Assembly: GCF_007954425.1 (NCBI RefSeq)
Contig: NZ_CP042345.1
Coordinates: forward strand, 3,036,001 to 3,100,000
DNA: 64,000 nucleotides
From: Novosphingobium ginsenosidimutans
GTDB taxonomy: Bacteria > Pseudomonadota > Alphaproteobacteria > Sphingomonadales > Sphingomonadaceae
Reading direction: 5' to 3'
Part shown: positions 8,945 to 18,131 of the stretch, one piece after another
Numbering within the stretch: position 1 is the first letter of the stretch
Layout of the letters: each line of letters starts with the position of its first letter
Position numbers and translations under genes: made by a program
The notes under the pieces: generated by a model
Seen by the model: only the letters and a program-made list of their open reading frames with translations
Database searches by the model: none
What the model was told of the DNA's origin: nothing

Positions 8945-9364
8945 ATGAAGAAGCATCCGCCTGGCATCTCGACCGTTCGCGCACGCGAACTTCGGCAGAA
9001 TGCCTCGTCGGCAGAGCTGCGCATGTGGCGCTTGCTGCGCGAAGGGTTTCCCGAAGGCCGATGGCGGAGGCAGGTTCCCATTCGCCACTACATCGCCGAC
9101 TTCGCGAGCCATCGGCTTCGGCTGGTGATCGAACTGGATGGCGGACAGCATTCCGAAGCTGGCGATGCAGTCCGTACTGCGGCGATCGAGCACGAGGGTT
9201 ATCGCGTTGCCCGCTTCTGGAACAACGAAGTGCTGGAGAATTCCGAAGGGTGCCTGGCTCGGCTACTTGATCTTGTCGGGCAAACGCACCCCCATCCAAC
9301 TACGACTAGGCGTTCCGCCAAGTCTCCGTATCCTTCCCCCATCGAGGGGGAAGAAGCTCGATGA
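8945..9364 (+). CDS. DUF559 domain protein (predicted Vsr-like endonuclease fold)
   Basis: 139 residues. The DUF559 core is clear: ARELRQNASSAE near residue 13, then WRRQVPIRHYIADF, VIELDGGQH with the acidic/Gln residues expected of a PD-(D/E)XK nuclease, and FWNNEVL. The family is related to very-short-patch-repair and restriction-type endonucleases, but its function is not established. The last ~25 residues (from THPHPTT) are encoded inside the right inverted repeat, so the repeat supplies the C-terminus. The TGA overlaps the thiL ATG. With its repeats the gene fills the whole nusB-thiL gap, which suggests a mobile cassette. Confidence 0.85.
   Translation: MKKHPPGISTVRARELRQNASSAELRMWRLLREGFPEGRWRRQVPIRHYIADFASHRLRLVIELDGGQHSEAGDAVRTAAIEHEGYRVARFWNNEVLENSEGCLARLLDLVGQTHPHPTTTRRSAKSPYPSPIEGEEAR
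9287..9353 (-). repeat. Right inverted repeat of the DUF559 element (~67 bp)
   Basis: Reverse-complement partner of 8851-8920. It begins inside the DUF559 coding frame and ends 7 bases before the thiL start, so it also forms the upstream region of thiL. Its inner hairpin has compensating changes (GGCG-GAA-CGCC here, GGCGA-CTTG-TCGCC on the left), which suggests that folding is kept. Confidence 0.85.
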
Positions 9365-10236
9365 GCCGCGAGGCGGCCTTTATTGCCGCGCTGCGTGGAA
9401 TAGCCACGCATCCCGCCGCGCGCGGTCTGGCAGATGATTGTGCGGTGCTAGAGATCGGCGGCGAAACGCTGATCCTGACCCATGACGCCATGGCCGAGGG
9501 GGTGCATTTCCTGCCCGGACAGGACGCAGCCGATGTCGCGTGGAAGCTGGTTGCCTCCAATCTCTCCGATCTGGCCGCCAAGGGGGCCGAACCGCTTGGC
9601 GTGCTGCTGGGCTATCAGTTCGGTCCGGACGATGCCCGGTTCCTGGCGGGCCTGGAGGAGGTGCTGGTGCACTTTGGCGTGCCGCTGCTCGGCGGTGACA
9701 CCATCAGTGCGACCGGGCCGCAGGTGCTGGGTCTCACCGCACTAGGCCGCGCCACCCATCGCCCGGTCCCGGCGCGGAGCGGCGCGCGGCCCGGCGATGC
9801 AATCTGGATCACCGGCCCTGTGGGCGCTGCGATGCTGGGGTTTGAGGCCCTGCGTGATGCCACCGCTGCGGACAGCGCTGCTTTCCGCCGTCCGCTCGCC
9901 CGGCTGGCTGACGGACGGGCGCTAGCTCCGCTCGTCTCGGCGATGATGGACGTCTCGGACGGACTTCTCCTCGATGCCAGCCGTATGGCCCGCGCCTCGG
10001 GCGTGAGCTTCGCTATCGACAGCATGGCCGTGCCGATCGCCGCGCCAGAAGCCCGCCGGGCCGAGGCGCTGCGCTGGGGTGAGGATTACCAGTTACTGTT
10101 CACGCTGCCCGAGGGGGCAGAACCGCCGATCACGGCCTTCCAGATCGGCACGGCATCTGCCTCAGCCGAAGCCCCGGTCGTGCTGGATGGCCTGCCCCTG
10201 ACCGAGGCCAAGGGCCTTGGCTACGAGCACTCTTAA
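9361..10236 (+). CDS. thiL: Thiamine-monophosphate kinase
   Basis: 291 residues. Phosphorylates thiamine phosphate to thiamine diphosphate. PurM/AIR-synthase-type ATP-binding fold with DDCAVL, HDAMAEGVHF, NLSDLAAKGAEP, GGDT and VSDGLLLDASRMA in the expected order, and GEDYQLLF near the end. Slightly shorter than enterobacterial ThiL. The ATG overlaps the DUF559 stop; no separate promoter space remains, so expression depends on read-through or on a promoter inside the repeat. Ends 4 bases into the convergent desaturase gene. Confidence 0.94.
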   Translation: MSREAAFIAALRGIATHPAARGLADDCAVLEIGGETLILTHDAMAEGVHFLPGQDAADVAWKLVASNLSDLAAKGAEPLGVLLGYQFGPDDARFLAGLEEVLVHFGVPLLGGDTISATGPQVLGLTALGRATHRPVPARSGARPGDAIWITGPVGAAMLGFEALRDATAADSAAFRRPLARLADGRALAPLVSAMMDVSDGLLLDASRMARASGVSFAIDSMAVPIAAPEARRAEALRWGEDYQLLFTLPEGAEPPITAFQIGTASASAEAPVVLDGLPLTEAKGLGYEHS

Positions 10237-11189
10237 AGCGGTGAAACGTCCACCCCGCGCGCCTTCAGGATCGGCTTGAGCGCGTAATAGGCTTCCTTGG
10301 TCCGGTGGTTGGGGATGCCGGGATAGAGGTGGTGGACGATGTGGTACTGCATCCCCATCGACAGGATGTGGCCGACCCGGCTCTTGAACACATTGGTGTT
10401 CTCATAACGGCCCATCTTGCCTTCGCGCGGGTGGTGCGGCGCCCAGGACAGGAAGAAACGAATATAGCTGAGGCCGATGTGACGCGGCAGCCACCAGATC
10501 AGCGCCGCCTCGATTGCATAGCCATTCCAGGCCATGGTGAAGAGCGTGCCCATGAAGACCAACTGAAGGATCATCGTTTCGACCAACGCGCGGCGCGCTT
10601 CAGGCGTGCCCATTTCGGCCAGGATTCGCTTGTAGTGGTGGATCGAGCCGTCGACGCCGGGTTGGCGGTTGTACCAGGTCTTGTACCAGGCCAGCCACAT
10701 GTTGGGGGCCTCGTCGGTATAGTCCGGATCCTTGTCGGGATGGTTGGTATGGTAGTGATGCTCGAGGTGCATCAGCCGCGCCATCGAGAAGGGGAAAACG
10801 ATCGGAATGGTCGAAACCGCGCCAACTGCTTCATTCAGCCAGCGATACTTGGTGCCCGGCCGGCCGATGTTCGAATGCATCGCCTCGTGGCTCGTCACAT
10901 AGCCGCCGACGCAGAAGATGCAGGACAGGACGAAAGCGAGCGGCAGATTGAGCACGCCCATGATCGCCAGCGGGAAGAACGAGAGCCAGATCGCGAAACA
11001 GCCAAAGGCCGCGACCGCATAGGGCCACATCGCGCCGCCATGGAACCGCCGCGCAATCTCAATTTCTTCCTTGCGCAGATCGCGCCGGGTGTACCGATCC
11101 ATCCCGTCGCGCCCAAGCGGGAGCGCAGCGCGATCATCAGCCGGCGCAACCGTAGCCGGATTGGGCAGGAGAAGATCTTGTTCGCTCAC
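10233..11189 (-). CDS. Membrane fatty-acid desaturase family protein
   Basis: 318 residues from the GTG chosen here. The three diiron histidine boxes of integral-membrane desaturases/hydroxylases are present: HEAMH (101-105), HLEHH (141-145) and HIVHH (283-287), separated by hydrophobic pairs of helices. Regiospecificity and whether the substrate is an acyl chain or a carotenoid cannot be decided. GTG start overlaps the stop of the small upstream membrane-protein gene (GTGA), so the two are coupled; an earlier in-frame start would run into that gene. Confidence 0.85.
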   Translation of the reverse strand: MSEQDLLLPNPATVAPADDRAALPLGRDGMDRYTRRDLRKEEIEIARRFHGGAMWPYAVAAFGCFAIWLSFFPLAIMGVLNLPLAFVLSCIFCVGGYVTSHEAMHSNIGRPGTKYRWLNEAVGAVSTIPIVFPFSMARLMHLEHHYHTNHPDKDPDYTDEAPNMWLAWYKTWYNRQPGVDGSIHHYKRILAEMGTPEARRALVETMILQLVFMGTLFTMAWNGYAIEAALIWWLPRHIGLSYIRFFLSWAPHHPREGKMGRYENTNVFKSRVGHILSMGMQYHIVHHLYPGIPNHRTKEAYYALKPILKARGVDVSPL

Positions 11190-11380
11190 AGCCAGCGCCC
11201 CCGGATATTTGCAACCAGGCCCCAGGTCCCGCCGATGATCAGGCCAAAGGCAATCCGGCTGATCCCGAACGGCGCGGGCAGATCCCACAGCACCATCAGT
11301 TGCGCGATCAGCGGAGCGATAAAGCCGATGCCGAAGAAGAACGGCATCCAGGCGAGCACTTGTTTGAGGACCGTGGCCAT
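11186..11380 (-). CDS. Small two-helix membrane protein upstream of the desaturase
   Basis: 64 residues from ATG, with GGGAAG about 9 bases upstream. Two hydrophobic segments (roughly 6-26 and 36-52) with a short basic end, GRW. Overlaps the desaturase start by four bases, so it probably works with that enzyme, for example as an accessory membrane subunit, but no family is recognised. An alternative TTG 17 codons upstream is less likely. Confidence 0.6.
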   Translation of the reverse strand: MATVLKQVLAWMPFFFGIGFIAPLIAQLMVLWDLPAPFGISRIAFGLIIGGTWGLVANIRGRWL

Positions 11381-11579
11381 GGCGTTAACTTCCCACAAAC
11401 CATCCAAGTGCGCAAGATTCCTTGGATTCAACCTTCTGCCCCATCCGGAAACGCCCCTAGCGGAAGTGGCGGGGAAAAGGCTGCGCGAAATCGTTGCATG
11501 GCCGGAAAACGTGCTTTAGCGTCCCGGCCCAGCCCCGCATTCGCGGGGTTCCTATTAGATAATAAGGGGGAGCGATCTC

Positions 11580-13697
11580 GTGGATCTCGTCACGCTCGCA
11601 ATAATCCTGGGACTGGTGGCCGTATTGTACGGTTTCATCACCAGCCGCCAAGTACTCGGCGCAGATGCCGGTAATGCAAAAATGCAGGAAATCGCCGCAG
11701 CCATCCAGGAGGGCGCGCAAGCCTACCTGAAGCGGCAATACACCACCATTGCTATCGTCGGCGTCATCGTCGCTGTCATTGTCGCCGTCGCGCTGGGGCC
11801 GATCTCGGCTGCGGGCTTCCTGATCGGCGCGATCCTGTCAGGCGTCGCCGGCTTCATCGGGATGAACATTTCGGTCCGTTCGAACGTCCGCACCGCCGCT
11901 GCGGCCCAGACCGGGCTGCAGGCCGGTCTGACCCTGGCCTTCCGCGCCGGGGCGATCACCGGCATGCTGGTGGCCGGCCTGGCGCTGCTCGCCATCGCGG
12001 TGTTCTATTACTACCTGACCACTGTGGCCGGCTTTACCGTGGGCGGCGATGACCGCACCGTGGTCGATGGCCTGGTTGCCCTCGCCTTCGGTGCCTCGCT
12101 GATCTCGATCTTCGCGCGCCTCGGCGGCGGGATCTTCACCAAGGCCGCCGACGTCGGCGCTGACCTTGTCGGCAAGGTCGAAGCAGGTATCCCCGAAGAC
12201 GATCCGCGCAACCCGGCCGTGATCGCCGATAACGTGGGCGACAACGTGGGTGACTGCGCCGGCATGGCTGCCGACCTGTTCGAAACCTATGTCGTCACCG
12301 TTGGCGCCACCATGGTGCTGACCGCGCTGCTGCTGAAGGGCCTGGGCGATATGCTGGCCCCGATGATGGCCTTGCCGCTGCTGATCGGCGGCGTCTGCAT
12401 CGTCACCTCGATCATCGGCACCTATTTCGTCCGCCTGGGTGGCGGCACGAACATCATGGGCGCCATGTACAAGGGCTTCCTGGTCACCGCCGTGCTCTCG
12501 ATCGGCGCGATCTGGTGGGCGATTTCCTATGCGCTGGGCGACATGGAAACCGCGATGAGCTACACCATCCTCGACACCACGGTGAGCTTCACCGGCCGCG
12601 TGCTGTTTTACTGCTCGCTGCTGGGTCTGGTCATCACCGGGCTGATCATCTGGATCACCGAGTACTACACCGGCACGAACTATCGTCCGGTGCGCTCGAT
12701 CGCCAAGTCGTCTGAAACCGGCCACGGCACCAACGTGATCCAGGGCCTGGCGATCAGCCTTGAATCGACCGCGCTGCCCACGATCGTGATCTGCGCCGGC
12801 ATCATCATCGCCTACCAGCTCGCTGGCCTGATCGGGATTGCCTATGCGGCTACTGCGATGCTGGCGCTCGCGGGCATGGTCGTTGCGCTCGATGCCTATG
12901 GTCCGGTCACCGACAATGCCGGCGGCATTGCCGAAATGGCCGGCCTCGACGATTCGGTCCGTGAAAAGACCGACGCGCTCGACGCGGTGGGCAACACCAC
13001 CAAGGCCGTGACCAAGGGCTATGCGATCGGTTCGGCGGGCCTCGCGGCACTCGTGCTGTTCGCCGCCTACACGACTGACCTTCGCGAGTTCTTCCCTGAT
13101 CTGGTCGTCAGCTTCAGCCTGGAGAACCCTTACGTGATCGTCGGCCTGCTGCTCGGCGCGCTGCTCCCTTACCTGTTCGGTGCGATGGGCATGACCGCCG
13201 TGGGCCGCGCCGCCGGCGACGTGGTGAAGGACGTGCGTGACCAGTTCGCCAACGACAAGGGCATCATGGCCGGCACTTCGAAGCCGAACTATGCCCGCAC
13301 CGTTGACCTGGTGACCAAGGCCGCGATCAAGGAAATGATCGTTCCGTCGCTGCTGCCGGTCCTCGTCCCGATCGTCGTCTACTTCGTGATCACGGCGGTC
13401 GCCGGTCAGGCCAATGGCTTTGCGGCGCTGGGTGCGCTGCTGCTGGGCGTGATCGTTGGCGGCCTGTTCGTCGCGATCTCGATGACCTCGGGCGGCGGCG
13501 CGTGGGACAACGCCAAGAAGTACATTGAAGACGGCCACCACGGCGGCAAGGGCTCTGAAGCCCACAAGGCTGCGGTGACCGGGGACACGGTTGGCGATCC
13601 TTACAAGGATACCGCCGGTCCGGCCGTCAACCCGATGATCAAGATCACCAACATCGTCGCGCTGCTGCTGCTCGCGGCGCTGGCGGCGGGGCACTGA
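11580..13697 (+). CDS. hppA: Membrane-bound H+-translocating pyrophosphatase, K+-independent
   Basis: 705 residues, about 16 membrane helices, inner membrane. Couples PPi hydrolysis to proton export. The substrate loop with [19 protein letters not shown] and [19 protein letters not shown] is intact. [10 protein letters not shown] has Lys and Thr at the two positions that distinguish the K+-independent class (K+-dependent enzymes have Ala and Gly). GTG start follows AAGGGGGAG at a good distance. A hairpin CCCCGC-ATTC-GCGGGG lies at 11533-11548. Monocistronic, with a strong terminator behind it. Confidence 0.96.
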   Translation: MDLVTLAIILGLVAVLYGFITSRQVLGADAGNAKMQEIAAAIQEGAQAYLKRQYTTIAIVGVIVAVIVAVALGPISAAGFLIGAILSGVAGFIGMNISVRSNVRTAAAAQTGLQAGLTLAFRAGAITGMLVAGLALLAIAVFYYYLTTVAGFTVGGDDRTVVDGLVALAFGASLISIFARLGGGIFTKAADVGADLVGKVEAGIPEDDPRNPAVIADNVGDNVGDCAGMAADLFETYVVTVGATMVLTALLLKGLGDMLAPMMALPLLIGGVCIVTSIIGTYFVRLGGGTNIMGAMYKGFLVTAVLSIGAIWWAISYALGDMETAMSYTILDTTVSFTGRVLFYCSLLGLVITGLIIWITEYYTGTNYRPVRSIAKSSETGHGTNVIQGLAISLESTALPTIVICAGIIIAYQLAGLIGIAYAATAMLALAGMVVALDAYGPVTDNAGGIAEMAGLDDSVREKTDALDAVGNTTKAVTKGYAIGSAGLAALVLFAAYTTDLREFFPDLVVSFSLENPYVIVGLLLGALLPYLFGAMGMTAVGRAAGDVVKDVRDQFANDKGIMAGTSKPNYARTVDLVTKAAIKEMIVPSLLPVLVPIVVYFVITAVAGQANGFAALGALLLGVIVGGLFVAISMTSGGGAWDNAKKYIEDGHHGGKGSEAHKAAVTGDTVGDPYKDTAGPAVNPMIKITNIVALLLLAALAAGH

Positions 13698-13736
13698 GGC
13701 GGCGCAAGCCACCACACACCCCACAGGTGAAGGAGA

Positions 13737-13771
13737 CCCCGTCCGGCGCAATCCGGGCGGGGTTTTCTTTT
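13737..13771 (+). terminator. Rho-independent terminator after hppA
   Basis: Stem CCCCGtCCGG / CCGGgCGGGG with loop CGCAAT, followed by TTTTCTTTT. It lies 40 bases after the hppA stop. It excludes the upstream ATG at 13727 as start of the next gene. Confidence 0.88.
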
Positions 13772-13870
13772 GGAATTAGGCCCATTGGCCCATTGCGCGC
13801 GACGCCGGTTTCGTTAGGTTTCGCTCCATCGGGGACGCGTGGGTCGCGCCCTGAACCGGAGGTTTTGGAA

Positions 13871-15982
13871 GTGCTTGCAAAGAACATCCTGCTCGGCGGC
13901 GCGCTGGCTGCCGTGCTCAGTCTGTCGTTCGTCGCCCCAGCTGCCGCGCAAACCACGCCGGGAACGCCGGTTGCGACCAAGGTCTCGCTCAGTGTGCTGA
14001 CCGAGCTCCCTGCCCTGTCACAGGTGCGGATGTCCCCTGACGGGACCAAGGCGATGGTCACGCTCGGCGGTGGCAATGACTTCGTCTATGCGCTGCTCGA
14101 CCTGATCAATGGCGGAAAGCCCAAGGTCATTGCTTCAGCCGAAACCTATAAGGAAGCCGGCCAAAAGGCGATCGCGGGCTATCGCTGGGTCGGCAACCGC
14201 TACATCCTGATGACGCTCAACTCGCGCGAGGCGATCGCCGGGCAGCGGGTCGATCTGTCGCGGCTGGTCTCGTATGACACTGAAACCGGGACGAGCACGC
14301 CAGTCGCCTGGCGCGATTCCACCGGCGGCGCGGCCGACGTGCTTTATGTCGACGAGAAAAACCTGCGCATCCTGCTGGCGCGCGGCGTCGATACCGGCAA
14401 CACCGAGATGATGTTCCGCGACCGCGTCGAGTGGGTCGATATCGTCAGCGGCAAGCCGATCGAAATCGTCCAGCAGCCCAACCCAGTGGTTGGCGGCTGG
14501 GCGGCAGACAGCAACGGTGTAGTTCGCTTGGGCTTTGGTGGTGATCGCGATACCGGCGAGGAGCGGTACCTCTATCGCTCCAAAGCGGGCGAGCCGATTC
14601 AGACCGTGCAGCGGGTCATTGACAAGGATTTTGCCGGCGGCGGCCTTCGCCCGGCGATGTTCTTGCAGGAACCTGACATGGCCGTGGTGACCAGCAATCA
14701 TGAAGGTTTCAACGCCGTATACAAAGCCAATATGCGCACGATGCAGATCGTGTCGAAGATGTTCTCTGCCCCAGCCGGCTATGATGTCGATGGGGTGATC
14801 ACCGATATCAACGGCAGCAGGCTGCTGGGCTATAACTTCACCACCGATCGCCCGCGCCAGTACTTCGTCGATCCGCAGCTCAAGCAAATCAAGGCGTTCC
14901 TTGACGAAAGCTTTGGCAAGGACAACGCTTTGATCGTCTCGCGCGGGGAGAAAAACCAGAAGCTGATCGTGGCGCTGTCGCAGCCGCGTCAGCAGCCGTC
15001 CTATTACACCTACGACACGATCACCGGGCAGATGCAGCTGATTGGCTATGCCAGCCTGACGATCAAGGACGGGCTGATGAACCCGGTTGAAGCAATCCGC
15101 TACAAGGCCAGCGACGGCCTGGAAATCGAAGCGATCGTCACCCGGCCCCGGCTCCGCGCCGGCCAGGGCAAGCTGCCGGTGGTCGTCCTGACCCACGGCG
15201 GACCCTATGGCGTGCGCGACAATGCGGACTACGATCAGTGGGCCCAGTCAATTGCCGAACAGGGCTATGTGGTTGTCCAGCCAAACTATCGCGGCTCGGG
15301 CGGCTATGGCCGGGAATTCGTCAAGGCGGGCCGCAAGGATGGCTTCGGGACCCGTATGCAGGATGATCTCAACGACGTGGTCGATCACCTCGCCGCCAAG
15401 GGTGAAGTCGATCCGGCTCGTGCCTGCATGATGGGCTGGTCTTATGGCGGCTATGCCTCGGCCCGCGCGGCCCAGCGCGATCCGCAGCGCTGGCGCTGCA
15501 CCATCGCCGGTGCCGGGGTCTATGACCTGCCAATGATGCGCTCTTATGACCAGGGTTACCTTGGCTCGTTCGGTGCCAACTACCTCGCCAAGGGGGCAAA
15601 CTCGCTGCAGGAGGTTTCGCCGGCACTCCAGACCAAAACCAACTGGTCACCGATCCTGGTGGTCCACGGGGTACGCGATCCGCGCGTCCCGATCGCCCAG
15701 GGCCGCACCCTGGTCTCGCGCCTGCGCTCTGCAGGCAAGGTCGAAGGCGTTGATTTTGCCTATATCGAGCAGCCCAAGAACGGTCACTACGGCATCTTCT
15801 TCACCAAGGAAGAACGGCTTGAATGGCTGGGCGGCACGGCGGCCTGGTTGAACAAGTTCAACCCGGCCTACGTACCGACCGATGCCGACTATGCCAAGAA
15901 GCCCGACCCCGATCCGGACGTCGTGCGGATGGCGGCCCGGCTGTTTGGTGGCGGCGGGGGGACGGCCGGCGGCGGGAAATAA
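13871..15982 (+). CDS. Exported S9 family prolyl-oligopeptidase-type peptidase
   Basis: 703 residues from GTG preceded by GGAGG. Signal peptide of about 27 residues ending in AAAQ, so periplasmic. An N-terminal beta-propeller-like region is followed by the alpha/beta-hydrolase domain: nucleophile in GWSYGGYAS, acid in VRDPRVP, histidine in NGHYG. The order fits an S9 serine peptidase (acylaminoacyl- or dipeptidyl-peptidase type). The end is a low-complexity GGGGGTAGGGK tail. It follows the hppA terminator, so it has its own promoter. Confidence 0.9.
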   Translation: MLAKNILLGGALAAVLSLSFVAPAAAQTTPGTPVATKVSLSVLTELPALSQVRMSPDGTKAMVTLGGGNDFVYALLDLINGGKPKVIASAETYKEAGQKAIAGYRWVGNRYILMTLNSREAIAGQRVDLSRLVSYDTETGTSTPVAWRDSTGGAADVLYVDEKNLRILLARGVDTGNTEMMFRDRVEWVDIVSGKPIEIVQQPNPVVGGWAADSNGVVRLGFGGDRDTGEERYLYRSKAGEPIQTVQRVIDKDFAGGGLRPAMFLQEPDMAVVTSNHEGFNAVYKANMRTMQIVSKMFSAPAGYDVDGVITDINGSRLLGYNFTTDRPRQYFVDPQLKQIKAFLDESFGKDNALIVSRGEKNQKLIVALSQPRQQPSYYTYDTITGQMQLIGYASLTIKDGLMNPVEAIRYKASDGLEIEAIVTRPRLRAGQGKLPVVVLTHGGPYGVRDNADYDQWAQSIAEQGYVVVQPNYRGSGGYGREFVKAGRKDGFGTRMQDDLNDVVDHLAAKGEVDPARACMMGWSYGGYASARAAQRDPQRWRCTIAGAGVYDLPMMRSYDQGYLGSFGANYLAKGANSLQEVSPALQTKTNWSPILVVHGVRDPRVPIAQGRTLVSRLRSAGKVEGVDFAYIEQPKNGHYGIFFTKEERLEWLGGTAAWLNKFNPAYVPTDADYAKKPDPDPDVVRMAARLFGGGGGTAGGGK

Positions 15983-16021
15983 CCCGCGTTAGCCAATCCT
16001 TGGGGTTTCAAAGCTAAACCA

Positions 16022-16066
16022 CCGGTTGCGGGCCCAATTCGGCCACGGCAACCGGGGGTTTTCTTT
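16022..16066 (+). terminator. Rho-independent terminator after the S9 peptidase gene
   Basis: Arms CCGGTTGC and GCAACCGG, with further GGCC pairing inside, followed by GGGTTTTCTTT. It lies 40 bases after the peptidase stop and argues against starts of the next gene before about 16065. Confidence 0.7.
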
Positions 16067-16100
16067 GGCAAGCAGCGCATCGCTGGTCCTGCCTGATGAA

Positions 16101-17240
16101 GTGCGGCAAACTGCCGACCCTGTTGCCGCGCCTGCTCTTCAGGTAACCGTAACCGACTGGCGCGGCGCCGACCGGCCGGAGTTTCGCGCCGCCTGGAATG
16201 CCCTTGCTGGGATCGCGGCCGAACCCAATCCGTTCTTCGAACCCTGGTATCTGCTGCCGGCGCTGCGCGCTCACGATCCGGCGGGCGAAGTGCGATTGTT
16301 TTGCCTGCATCACGATGGCGCGCTGGTCGGATTGATCCCCCTTGCCCGGCTGCCGCGCTATTATGGCAAGCTCATTCCGCACTGGGCCGCCTGGATGCAC
16401 GGCAACTGTTTCCTCGGCGCGCCGCTGGTCGCCACGGGCCGTGAAACCCTGTTCTGGCAGGCCTTGCTGGCCTGGGCTGATAGCCACGCCAGCTCTGGCC
16501 TGTTCCTGCACTTGCCGCACCTGCCGCTGGATGGCCCCAATCACCGTGCGCTGACCGCACTGTGTGCCCAGCAGCACCGCCCCGCCGGTCTGGTCCACCG
16601 CGAGGAGCGCGCGATGCTCGCCTCCGAGCTCGCTCCGGAGCCTTATCTTGCGGCGGCGCTGACCGGCAAGAAGCGCAAGGAACTGCGCCGCCAGTTTGCC
16701 CGCCTGTCCGAACTGGGCGCGGTTACGATCAGCCAGAGTCGCGACAGTGCCGGGCTGGAGAAATGGATCGAGGACTTCCTCGCCCTCGAGCATTCCGGCT
16801 GGAAGGGCAGCGCCGGTTCGGCGCTCGCCTCACACCACACCACGGCGCAGCTCTTTCGCGAGGCGCTGCCCGGCGCCGCCGCCCAGGGGCGGCTGGAGCG
16901 GCTCACCCTGGCGCTGGACGGGGAGCCGCTGGCGATGCTGGCCAGCTTTATCAGCCCGCCCGGCGCATTCTCCTATAAGACCGCCTTTGACGAGCGCTTC
17001 GCCCGCTTTTCCCCTGGCGTGCTGCTGCAACGCGCCAACCTTGCCATGCTGGACGATCCGCAAGTCTTCTGGACCGACAGCTGCGCTGCCGCCGACCACC
17101 CGATGATCGATCACATCTGGCGCGAACGGCGCGTGATCGGACGAATATCACTCGGCATTGGCGGTGGGCTCCGCCGCCGCGCCTTCTCCGCCTTGCTCCG
17201 ACTTGAGCTGGGCCGCCACCCCGCAGGACTGAGCCGATGA
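16101..17240 (+). CDS. FemAB/BioF2-like GNAT acetyltransferase (Acetyltransf_6 type)
   Basis: About 379 residues. The N-terminal part with NPFFEPWYLLPAL and the central basic helix KKRKELRRQFARLSELG are typical of the CelD/BcsL/FemAB-like acyltransferase family, a tandem GNAT fold often found in polysaccharide or cell-envelope loci. Start is uncertain: GTG at 16101 is used, with TTG at 16065 as alternative; no strong ribosome binding site precedes either. Coupled by an ATGA overlap to the JmjC-like gene, which suggests joint action. Substrate unknown. Confidence 0.75.
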   Translation: MRQTADPVAAPALQVTVTDWRGADRPEFRAAWNALAGIAAEPNPFFEPWYLLPALRAHDPAGEVRLFCLHHDGALVGLIPLARLPRYYGKLIPHWAAWMHGNCFLGAPLVATGRETLFWQALLAWADSHASSGLFLHLPHLPLDGPNHRALTALCAQQHRPAGLVHREERAMLASELAPEPYLAAALTGKKRKELRRQFARLSELGAVTISQSRDSAGLEKWIEDFLALEHSGWKGSAGSALASHHTTAQLFREALPGAAAQGRLERLTLALDGEPLAMLASFISPPGAFSYKTAFDERFARFSPGVLLQRANLAMLDDPQVFWTDSCAAADHPMIDHIWRERRVIGRISLGIGGGLRRRAFSALLRLELGRHPAGLSR

Positions 17241-18076
17241 CCGTCTTTACCCTCGCTGAGCGCGAGCGTTTTGCCGCGCACTATCCGGAAGTGCCACACA
17301 AGCTGGCCCATGCGCTTGGCCGCCATCCGCTACTGGAGCTCGATGCCCTCGCCCGCCTCGCCGAAGCGCTCCCGGCAGAATCGATCGAGTACAACCAGGC
17401 CGACCTGCCGATCGGCATTGATGGCAAGCCAGACCCGACGGGCATTCCGATCGGCGAGACTATCCGCCAAATCGAGCAGACCGGTTCGTGGGCTGCATTG
17501 AAGAACATCGAGCAGTTGCCGGCCTATGCCGCGCTGCTGGCCGACCTGCTGGCCGAAATCCAACCGCAGATCGAAGCCAAGACCGGCCGAATGCTGAAGA
17601 CCCAGGGCTTCATCTTCATCACCAGCCCCAATGGCGTGACACCCTATCACTTCGATCCCGAGCACAACATCCTGCTGCAGATCCGTGGCGCCAAGGTGAT
17701 GACCCAGTTCCTGGCGGGCGATGCCACCTATGCCCCGGACGAGGTGCATGAGGCCTATCACACCGGCGGCGGGCGCGAGCTGAAGTGGCGCGATGAGTTG
17801 CTGGTGGGCGGAACTGAGTTCCCGCTCAAGCCTGGTGAGGCGCTGTTCGTACCGGTGATGGCGCCGCACTTCGTCCGCAATGGGCCAGAGCCTTCGGTCT
17901 CGCTTTCAATCACCTGGCGATCGGAATGGTCCTTTGCCGAGGCAGACGCGCGGGCCTTCAACTCCCTGCTGCGGCGGATTGGTCTCAGGCCCCGCCAGCC
18001 TGGCCGCTGGCCGCACCGCAACGCGGCCAAGTCGCTTGGCTGGCGGGTGATGCGGCGGCTGTCGTTGCGGAGTTAA
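17237..18076 (+). CDS. Cupin-like (JmjC-type) Fe(II) dioxygenase family protein
   Basis: 279 residues. H138-x-D140 in PYHFDPEHN and H211 in APHFVRN form a 2-His-1-carboxylate iron site as in JmjC/cupin 8 hydroxylases. FLAGDATY and the following glycine-rich loop belong to the same double-stranded beta-helix. These enzymes usually hydroxylate protein or small-molecule side chains with 2-oxoglutarate; no target is known here. Starts inside the acyltransferase stop (ATGA). The C-terminus is strongly basic (RRIGLRPRQPGRWPHR). Confidence 0.78.
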   Translation: MTVFTLAERERFAAHYPEVPHKLAHALGRHPLLELDALARLAEALPAESIEYNQADLPIGIDGKPDPTGIPIGETIRQIEQTGSWAALKNIEQLPAYAALLADLLAEIQPQIEAKTGRMLKTQGFIFITSPNGVTPYHFDPEHNILLQIRGAKVMTQFLAGDATYAPDEVHEAYHTGGGRELKWRDELLVGGTEFPLKPGEALFVPVMAPHFVRNGPEPSVSLSITWRSEWSFAEADARAFNSLLRRIGLRPRQPGRWPHRNAAKSLGWRVMRRLSLRS

Positions 18077-18131
18077 CTGCCCGGCTAAAACCGGATTGAC
18101 GCGCGAGAGTGCCACCCGCAAAGGGCATGGC

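Noticed and set aside
11838..13751. 637-residue open frame antisense to hppA
   Set aside because: Composition is a shadow of the hydrophobic pump gene (Asp/His/Arg/Gln-rich); no domain, no ribosome binding site.
13727..13870. ATG at 13727 as start of the S9 peptidase
   Set aside because: The terminator of hppA lies just after it, and the GTG at 13871 has GGAGG upstream and gives a clean signal peptide.
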